From Streptomyces xanthochromogenes (GTDB lineage: Bacteria > Actinomycetota > Actinomycetes > Streptomycetales > Streptomycetaceae), in the NCBI RefSeq assembly GCF_014650455.1, contig NZ_BMUZ01000001.1, positions 1-64,000 of the forward strand: DNA of 64,000 bases. Reading direction: 5' to 3'. The translations under genes and the position numbers were made by a program. Within the stretch, counting starts at the first letter, position 1. Every line of letters starts with the position of its first letter. Of this stretch, positions 57,940 through 64,000 are shown piece after piece. Below the pieces are notes generated by a model. The model worked only from the letters and a program-made list of their open reading frames with translations. It was not told the origin of the DNA and searched no databases.

Positions 57940-58842
57940 ATGTCCGAGTCCACGTGGGCCGTCCCAGATTCGCGGAAGCTCACCTTCGACGCGTCCGCCG
58001 CCGGGCCGGTGACGAAGGTCCAGGTCCGCATCGTCAACGGAACTGTGAACGTCGTCGGCACCGAGGAAAGTTCCGCCCGGCTGGAGGTCTCGGCGGTCGA
58101 GGGACCGCCGCTGATCGTGACGCGGGAGGGCTCCACGCTCACCGTCGGCTATGACGACCTGCCCTGGCGCGGCATCCTCAAGTGGCTGGAGCGCAAGAGC
58201 TGGAGCCGCAGCGCCGTGGTCTCGCTCGCGGTGCCCGCCGGTGCCGATGTCGAGGTCGGGACGGTCGGCGCGGGGGCCGTGGTGTCCGGGGTCCGCGGAC
58301 GTACCGAGGTACGCGGGGTCAGCGGCGACGCCACCCTGGTCAAGCTCGCCGGACCGGTCCGGGCCGAGAGCGTGTCCGGCAACCTGGAGGCCCAGGCGGT
58401 CACCGGCGAACTGCACTTCAAGTCGGTCTCCGGCGACCTGACGGTCATCGAGGGAGCCGGGGGCCACGTACAGGCGGAGTCGGTGAGCGGCGACATGCTG
58501 CTCGATCTCGACCCCCGCGCGAAGTCCACCGACATCCGGCTGACCACCGTCTCGGGCGAGGTGGCCATCCGACTGCCGCACCCGGCCGACGCGCACGTCG
58601 AGGCCAACACCACGAGCGGGGCGGTCTCCAGCGCGTTCGAGGACCTGCGGATCAGCGGGCAGTGGGGCACGAAGAAGATCACCGGCACATTGGGGGCGGG
58701 CACGGGCACGCTGAGGGCGACGACGGTCTCCGGCTCGATCGCGCTCCTGCGCAGGCCGGCGGAGGAGGAGCCGCACTTCGCGGAAGCACCCTCGCCCGAT
58801 GACCAGTCCGGCCCGGCCGATCCGAACGAGAAGGTGCTCTGA
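57940..58842 (+). CDS. DUF4097 beta-helical protein
   Basis: 300 residues from ATG 57940, behind AGGAGG. It shows repeated short beta-strand units (VSGDATLVKLAGPVRAESVSGNLEAQAVTGELH in sequence, each ~19 residues), typical of DUF4097/DUF4098 adhesin-like beta solenoids. No signal peptide. In many Gram-positives such proteins accompany PadR regulators and envelope-stress modules. The padR gene starts 1 bp after its stop. Confidence 0.88.
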   Translation: MSESTWAVPDSRKLTFDASAAGPVTKVQVRIVNGTVNVVGTEESSARLEVSAVEGPPLIVTREGSTLTVGYDDLPWRGILKWLERKSWSRSAVVSLAVPAGADVEVGTVGAGAVVSGVRGRTEVRGVSGDATLVKLAGPVRAESVSGNLEAQAVTGELHFKSVSGDLTVIEGAGGHVQAESVSGDMLLDLDPRAKSTDIRLTTVSGEVAIRLPHPADAHVEANTTSGAVSSAFEDLRISGQWGTKKITGTLGAGTGTLRATTVSGSIALLRRPAEEEPHFAEAPSPDDQSGPADPNEKVL

Positions 58843-58843
58843 C

Positions 58844-59929
58844 ATGCCCCCCGTCTTCGCCCACGGACGTCTGCGTCTCTACCTGCTGAAGCTGCTGGAC
58901 GAGGCTCCGCGTCACGGGTACGAGGTGATCCGCCTGCTCGAAGAGCGCTTCCAGGGGCTGTACGCGCCCAGCGCCGGCACGGTCTACCCCCGGCTCGCCA
59001 AGCTGGAGGCAGAGGGTCTGGTCACGCACACCACCGAGGGCGGCCGCAAGGTCTACTCGATCACCGACGCGGGCCGCGCGGAGTTGGCGGGCCGGGGCGG
59101 TGAACTCGCCGATCTGGAGCTGGAGATCCGCGAGTCCGTCTCCGAACTCGCCGCCGAGATCCGCGACGACGTACGTGGTGCGGCGGGCAGCCTGCGCGAC
59201 GACATGCGCCGGGCGGCCCGTGACGCCCGTACGGGGCAGACCGGGGCGGGCGCCGGGGCTGGGGCGGGCGCCGGTGCGGGCGCGGGTGCCGGTGCGGGCG
59301 CGGGTGCCGGTGCCGGTGCGGGCCGTGGTGCCCGGAGGGGGTTCCCCGAGGCTTCCGACTTCTTCGACGGCTCGTGGGGCGACGCGGAGGGGTGGCAGCA
59401 GGCCAAGGAGGAGTTCAAGCGCGCGAAGCAGGAGTGGAAGGAGCAGGCGCGCCGGGCCAAGGACGAGTCCCGGCGGGCCCGCGACGAGGCCAAGGAGGCT
59501 CGGCGCCAGGCCAAGGAGGCGCAGGACAAGGCGTACGAGGAGATGCAGCGCGTCGCCCAGAACGTCCAGCGCCAGGTGCAGGAGCACTTCGCTCGGGGCG
59601 ACTGGCCCAAGGGGGTACGGGACGGGCTCGCCGAGATCACGAAGGAGTTCGGGCGGTTCGGGTTCGGCCAGGCGGCGCCGTCGGAGGCGGACGAGCAGGT
59701 GGATCTCGGCGAGCCGCGGCCGGAGGCCGGGCCGGAGGCCTGGCCGGAGTGGGCGCGGGAGGAGCCGTCCGGTGACCCGGTGCGGGATCTCGACCGGTTG
59801 CTCGATCGGTTCCGGGACGAGATCCGGGATGCGGCCCGGGACCACGGGGTGACGGAGGCCCAACTGCTTGAGGCCCGGCGCCACTTGGCCGCTGCGGCGG
59901 GCCACATCGGCGCGGCGCTCCGCCCCTGA
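58844..59929 (+). CDS. PadR-family regulator with long extension and Gly-Ala linker
   Basis: 361 residues from ATG 58844. The N-terminal PadR winged helix (HGRLRLYLLKLLDEAPRHGYEVIRLLEE, YPRLAKLEAEGLV, residues ~5-85) is followed by helical sequence. A pure (GA)n run of about 13 units lies near 59245-59325. A highly charged helical region (KRAKQEWKEQARRAKDESRR) comes next, and a C-terminal helical domain ends in EARRHLAAAAGHIG. Standard PadR proteins are ~110-190 residues, so the C-terminal ~200 residues are an extra module. It probably autoregulates through 57813-57852. Confidence 0.92.
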   Translation: MPPVFAHGRLRLYLLKLLDEAPRHGYEVIRLLEERFQGLYAPSAGTVYPRLAKLEAEGLVTHTTEGGRKVYSITDAGRAELAGRGGELADLELEIRESVSELAAEIRDDVRGAAGSLRDDMRRAARDARTGQTGAGAGAGAGAGAGAGAGAGAGAGAGAGRGARRGFPEASDFFDGSWGDAEGWQQAKEEFKRAKQEWKEQARRAKDESRRARDEAKEARRQAKEAQDKAYEEMQRVAQNVQRQVQEHFARGDWPKGVRDGLAEITKEFGRFGFGQAAPSEADEQVDLGEPRPEAGPEAWPEWAREEPSGDPVRDLDRLLDRFRDEIRDAARDHGVTEAQLLEARRHLAAAAGHIGAALRP

Positions 59930-60090
59930 CCGGGCCGGGGGGGTGCCCACCCTCCCGCCCGTGACCCGGGGTTGGTGGTTCCGGCTCCCCCTGGGGCTCC
60001 GCCCCAGACCCCGATCGCGCCTTGAGGGCGCTCGTCCTCAAACGCCGGACGGGCTGAAATACCCCGATGCGGGCCAGCACCGAGGCCTTT

Positions 60091-60228
60091 AGGGGCGCGG
60101 GGAACTGCGCGAACGGCTCCCCGCGGCCCGCAGGTGGAATCGGGTTTCAGGGGCGCGAGGAACTGCGCAACCAGCCCCCCACAGCCCCAGCCGAACGCGG
60201 GGCCAGGGGCGCGGGGAACTGCGCGAAC
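60091..60228 (+). repeat. Second cluster of the dispersed repeat
   Basis: The 59930-60251 gap has no gene. It holds three same-strand copies of the 24-bp unit with core GGGGCGCGGGGAACTGCGCG: 60091-60114, 60149-60171 (GAGGAA variant) and 60205-60228. Like the first cluster, it lies between convergent gene ends. Confidence 0.8.
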
Positions 60229-60251
60229 AGGCCCGCGCCCAGGGGGCAGGG

Positions 60252-60818
60252 TCAGGCGGCCGGGGGCGAGAGCAGTCGGGCCAGGCTCGCGTACGTCCCG
60301 CCGCACTCCGCCAGGGCCTCCCCCGCCAGCCCCGGCAGCACCGCGAGCGCGAGCAGCAGATGCTCATCCCCGATGTGCTTCTGCCTGCGGGCGACCGCCA
60401 GTCCGAGCGCCTTCTCCAGTACCTTCTTCGCGCCCTTCGTGAAGGAGGGCCGGCCCGAGGGCCACGCCTTGCCCCGGGTCTCGCCGGACAGCGTCTCGCC
60501 GGACAGCGCGCCGGGGCCGTGGACCTCCTCCACCCTCGCCACGATCTCCTGGACGGAGATCCCGAGGCCGGCCAGCGCGTCCTCCTCCGCCCTGGACATG
60601 CCGCCCCGGCGCCGCCCGGCGGCCAGCGCCTCCGCGAGTTCGGCGCGGCGGTCGGTCACGCCGAGGGAGGCGAGCGCGAAGGACGCCCTCGTGCCCTCGC
60701 GGTCGAGGAGGGCGAGCAGCAGGTGTTCCTCGGTCACCACCGGGGACCCGGCACGCGATGCGTGCTCGACGGCGCCCGCCACCACCCCGCGCGCGTCCAC
60801 CGTGAATCGCTCGAACAT
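60252..60818 (-). CDS. Clp N-terminal domain protein
   Basis: 188 residues from ATG 60818, behind GGGAGG. Two Clp-N repeats (FERFTVDARGVVAGAVEHAS … TEEHLLLALLDREG; KVLEKALGLAVARRQKHIGDEHLLLALAVLPG) and no ATPase domain. Such proteins may act as Clp adaptors or decoys for Clp substrates and antibiotics that bind the N domain. Translated from a TGATG overlap with the upstream HTH gene. Confidence 0.9.
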   Translation of the reverse strand: MFERFTVDARGVVAGAVEHASRAGSPVVTEEHLLLALLDREGTRASFALASLGVTDRRAELAEALAAGRRRGGMSRAEEDALAGLGISVQEIVARVEEVHGPGALSGETLSGETRGKAWPSGRPSFTKGAKKVLEKALGLAVARRQKHIGDEHLLLALAVLPGLAGEALAECGGTYASLARLLSPPAA

Positions 60819-61027
60819 CAAGTCCTCCCGTGCTTCTTGTGGACGGCCTGGCGGCTGACCCCCAGCTCGGCGGCGATCTCCTGCCATGACCAGCCCTGGT
60901 TGCGGGCGCTTCGTACCTGTACGGATTCGAGCTGTTCCAGAAGCCGTCGCAGCGCGGCGACGGCTCGCAGTCCGACCCTCGGGTCGCGGTCGCCGGCTCG
61001 TGCGGCGAGATCGGTTGCCTCGGTCAC
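60818..61027 (-). CDS. Small helix-turn-helix regulator of the Clp-N operon
   Basis: 69 residues from GTG 61027. C-terminal HTH: GWSWQEIAAELGVSRQAVHKKH (residues ~46-66); the N-terminus is helical. GTG lies 7 nt after the -10 TAGATT, so the mRNA is probably leaderless; an in-frame TTG 61036 lies within that -10 and cannot be the start. It likely represses its own promoter through paired palindromes. Confidence 0.88.
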   Translation of the reverse strand: MTEATDLAARAGDRDPRVGLRAVAALRRLLEQLESVQVRSARNQGWSWQEIAAELGVSRQAVHKKHGRT

Positions 61028-61031
61028 GCCT

Positions 61032-61075
61032 GTCAATCTACGTTGACAAGAAGGAGAGTGTCAACCCTGGTTGAC
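61032..61075 (-). promoter_or_regulatory. Promoter and paired operators of the HTH/Clp-N operon
   Basis: On the minus strand TTGACA (61064-61059), an 18-bp spacer and TAGATT (61040-61035) make a near-consensus promoter. Two 16-bp palindromes of form GTCAA-N6-TTGAC cover it: 61032-61047 over the -10 and 61060-61075 over the -35, with centres 28 bp apart. Confidence 0.8.
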
Positions 61076-61237
61076 ATGAGTACCGGTGTGAGTACCGGTG
61101 TGAGTACCTACGTGAATAGCGGCGTGGACACCTACATCAGCGCCCACGCGAAAGGCCGCGACCCCGCACGGTGCTCCGCGCGGGGTCGCGGCCCCCAGGA
61201 CCGGCGGACACCCCGGACCACCCTCACCCCACCGTGA
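61076..61237 (+). CDS. Doubtful small ORF with short internal repeats
   Basis: 53 residues starting MSTGVSTGVSTYVNSGVDTY at the edge of the operator. The DNA carries a direct repeat of GTGAGTACC-type units. It runs through the 61154-61193 hairpin and into the end of the convergent dehydrogenase gene. No ribosome site. Probably not a gene. Confidence 0.15.
   Translation: MSTGVSTGVSTYVNSGVDTYISAHAKGRDPARCSARGRGPQDRRTPRTTLTPP
61154..61193. terminator. Terminator downstream of the zinc-binding dehydrogenase
   Basis: Perfect 14-bp stem GGCCGCGACCCCGC / GCGGGGTCGCGGCC with a 12-nt loop, 31 bp beyond the stop of the minus-strand dehydrogenase gene. Confidence 0.75.
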
Positions 61238-62189
61238 GGACCACCTTCCCGAACAGGTCCCCCGACGCCACCTTCTCGAAGCCCTCCCGCGCCCGGTCCA
61301 GCGGCAGCACCTCGTCGATGACGGGGCGTACGCCCGTCGCCGCGCAGAAGGCCAGCAGGTCCTCCAGCTCGTCCTTCGTGCCCATCGTGGAGCCGACGAC
61401 CTTGAGTTCGAGGAAGAAGATGCGGGTCAGTTCGGCGTGCGCGGGGCGGTCGCCGCTGGTGGCGCCGGAGATGACCAAAGTGCCGCCGGGGCGCAGGGAC
61501 TTGACCGAGTGGGACCAGGTCGCGGCGCCCACGGTCTCGATCACCGCGTCCACCCGCTGCGGCAGCCGCGCCCCGGGCTCGTACGCCTCGACCGCGCCCA
61601 GTTCCACCGCCCGCCTGCGCTTGTGCTCGTCGCGGCTGGTCGCGAAGACCCTCAGGCCCGCCGCCTTGCCGAGCACGATCGCGGCGGTGGCCACGCCGCC
61701 GCCCGCGCCCTGCACCAGGACCGAATCCCCGGGCCGCACACCGGCGTTGGTGAACAGCATCCGGTACGCCGTCAGCCAGGCGGTCGGCAGGCAGGCGGCC
61801 TCCGCGAAGCTCAGCCCCTTCGGCTTGGGCAGCACGTTCCAGGTGGGCACGGCGACCTGTTCGGCGAAGGTGCCCTGGTACTTCTCGGTGAGGATCGAGC
61901 GGCCCTCGGTGGGGCCAACGCCGTGGCCGCTCTGGCCGATCACCGAGTGCAGCACGACCTCGTTGCCGTCCTGGTCCACCCCGGCCGCATCGCAGCCGAG
62001 GATCATCGGCAGTTTGTCCTCGGAGAGCCCGACCCCGCGCAGCGACCAGACGTCATGGTGGTTGAGGGAGGCGGCCCGTACGTCGACGAGGGTCCAGCCG
62101 GGGCGTACCTCGGGGGCCGGCCGCTCCCCCAACTCAAGGCCGCTGAGCGGCTGGTCACGGTCGATGCGGGCGGCGTATGCGGCGAACAT
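61224..62189 (-). CDS. Zinc-binding alcohol dehydrogenase/quinone oxidoreductase family protein
   Basis: 321 residues from ATG 62189. GroES-like N-terminus (RAASLNHHDVWSLRGVG, MILGCDAAGV), Rossmann fold (PGDSVLVQGAGGGVATAAIVLGKAAG) and IFFLELKVVGSTMG near the end. The medium-chain dehydrogenase fold is clear. The structural-zinc Cys cluster is absent, as in quinone oxidoreductase-like members. NADPH-dependent reduction is likely; substrate unknown. Confidence 0.92.
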   Translation of the reverse strand: MFAAYAARIDRDQPLSGLELGERPAPEVRPGWTLVDVRAASLNHHDVWSLRGVGLSEDKLPMILGCDAAGVDQDGNEVVLHSVIGQSGHGVGPTEGRSILTEKYQGTFAEQVAVPTWNVLPKPKGLSFAEAACLPTAWLTAYRMLFTNAGVRPGDSVLVQGAGGGVATAAIVLGKAAGLRVFATSRDEHKRRRAVELGAVEAYEPGARLPQRVDAVIETVGAATWSHSVKSLRPGGTLVISGATSGDRPAHAELTRIFFLELKVVGSTMGTKDELEDLLAFCAATGVRPVIDEVLPLDRAREGFEKVASGDLFGKVVLTVG

Positions 62190-62277
62190 GGCCCTGACCC
62201 TAGAGCGCGCGGCCCGGCCGCCGGAACCTCCCACGGCTGTGACGCCCCGCACGCCGTCGGGGACCGGGAAAACAGCA

Positions 62278-62308
62278 GTGCCGGGCTCCCCCGAAGGGAA
62301 CCCGGCAC
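62278..62308 (-). terminator. Terminator of the malic enzyme gene
   Basis: An 8-bp stem GTGCCGGG / CCCGGCAC plus an inner 4-bp stem with one mismatch, 26 bp past the malic enzyme stop on the minus strand. Confidence 0.7.
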
Positions 62309-62333
62309 GGCAGGTGGAGAAGGACCCGGCCGG

Positions 62334-63542
<1,209 letters not shown>

Positions 63543-64000
63543 TGTGTTTTACCCCTTAAGTCTTCATCAGTTGAGGGTGGCCACTCCTTGTTGAGGAGGG
63601 GTGGGCGGACCCGCGTACGTTCCCCGCTGAGGGCGGTTGGCCCGCCCCGCGGGGTGGAGGTACGTACGCGCGGGCGCGCCGCACACGCGCCCTGAGCCCC
63701 GGATGAGGGGTGTAAGGATCCTTCTTACCGGACAGAAGCGTCCGCCGACGAGTCCATTTTGGCTCAGCGGGGACGCACGGTCGCAAGCGGCCTCCGTACC
63801 GTGACACGACTCTTGGTGGGATGTCACGACAAGTCGGCTACGCGGCGCGAAACATGTCCACAACGCGAGATGAACCGAAGGATTTCCGGTCTCCGCGAAC
63901 GCTTTCCGCACATGGTCCGGCCCGGTGCGCCTTGGTGTACCGGCCTTGTGGGCTTCGGGGGGTGACCCGTTATCCGATTTTGACATGGCTGCGACCCTGA
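63543..64000. other. Upstream region of the malic enzyme gene
   Basis: 458 bp with no gene I can support; the open frame at 63567-63986 on the minus strand has a non-coding third-position pattern. A 10-bp palindrome AAGGATCCTT lies at about 63714-63723. The region probably holds the malic enzyme promoter. Confidence 0.5.

Noticed and set aside
63567..63986. Open frame of 139 codons upstream of the malic enzyme
   Set aside because: Third positions are not G/C-biased (many A/T-ended codons), there is no ribosome site and no recognisable sequence.

Overview
The window is high-GC actinobacterial chromosome and almost certainly Streptomyces. Third positions are strongly G/C-ended. There is a type VII (ESX) secretion locus, a four-gene conservon, an actinobacterial 2-oxoglutarate decarboxylase/dehydrogenase fusion (Kgd), ECF sigma/YCII and PadR/DUF4097 gene pairs, Ku/LigD end joining, and many leaderless-looking starts. 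I see no rRNA, tRNA, CRISPR array, insertion sequence or recognisable integrase.

Layout. 1-12.2 kb: end of a type VII secretion locus. A 5'-truncated polymorphic toxin is followed by an overlapping pentapeptide-repeat gene (candidate immunity), a small membrane protein, EccD, a MinD-like ATPase, EccC and a DUF6177 protein; the last three overlap by 4 bp. 12.2-19.3 kb: a dispersed repeat cluster, a SpoIIE-type phosphatase, ku divergent from a LigD-type polymerase/ligase pair, an ECF42-like sigma factor with its YCII partner, and a NERD-like protein. 19.5-26.2 kb: cell-surface genes: zinc ribbon, class F-like sortase, lipoprotein with an orphan histidine kinase, SH3 protein, and an FtsW/RodA-PBP pair. 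26.2-32 kb: DUF3291, Uma2, two divergent diiron proteins with a TetR regulator, and an NlpC/P60 hydrolase.

32.0-33.85 kb: the most striking structure. A single-gene insert encodes a compact ScoMcrA-like modification-dependent restriction enzyme. It sits in the 3' end of a flavin monooxygenase gene and is bounded by 27-bp identical direct repeats. The displaced original C-terminal codons of the monooxygenase are still readable on the far side.

33.8-39.3 kb: monooxygenase plus conservon cvnDCBA. 39.6-51.1 kb: PP2C-like phosphatase, MarR regulator, GH25 lysozyme, trypsin-like protease, Lon with matches to both ClgR and HspR (HAIR) sites, acetyltransferase, DUF3626, rhomboid-like protein, spermidine-synthase-like protein and a two-component system. 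51.4-64 kb: Kgd, small DUF proteins, DUF4097/PadR operon, a second repeat cluster, an HTH/Clp-N mini-operon with paired palindromic operators over its promoter, a zinc-binding dehydrogenase and an NAD(P)-dependent malic enzyme.

Functions connect in blocks: secretion of an antibacterial toxin (1-12 kb), genome integrity and defence (Ku/LigD; ScoMcrA-like nuclease), envelope remodelling (sortase, FtsW/PBP, NlpC, GH25), proteostasis (Lon, Clp-N) and central carbon flux (Kgd, malic enzyme). All calls come from reading the sequence; no database search was run.
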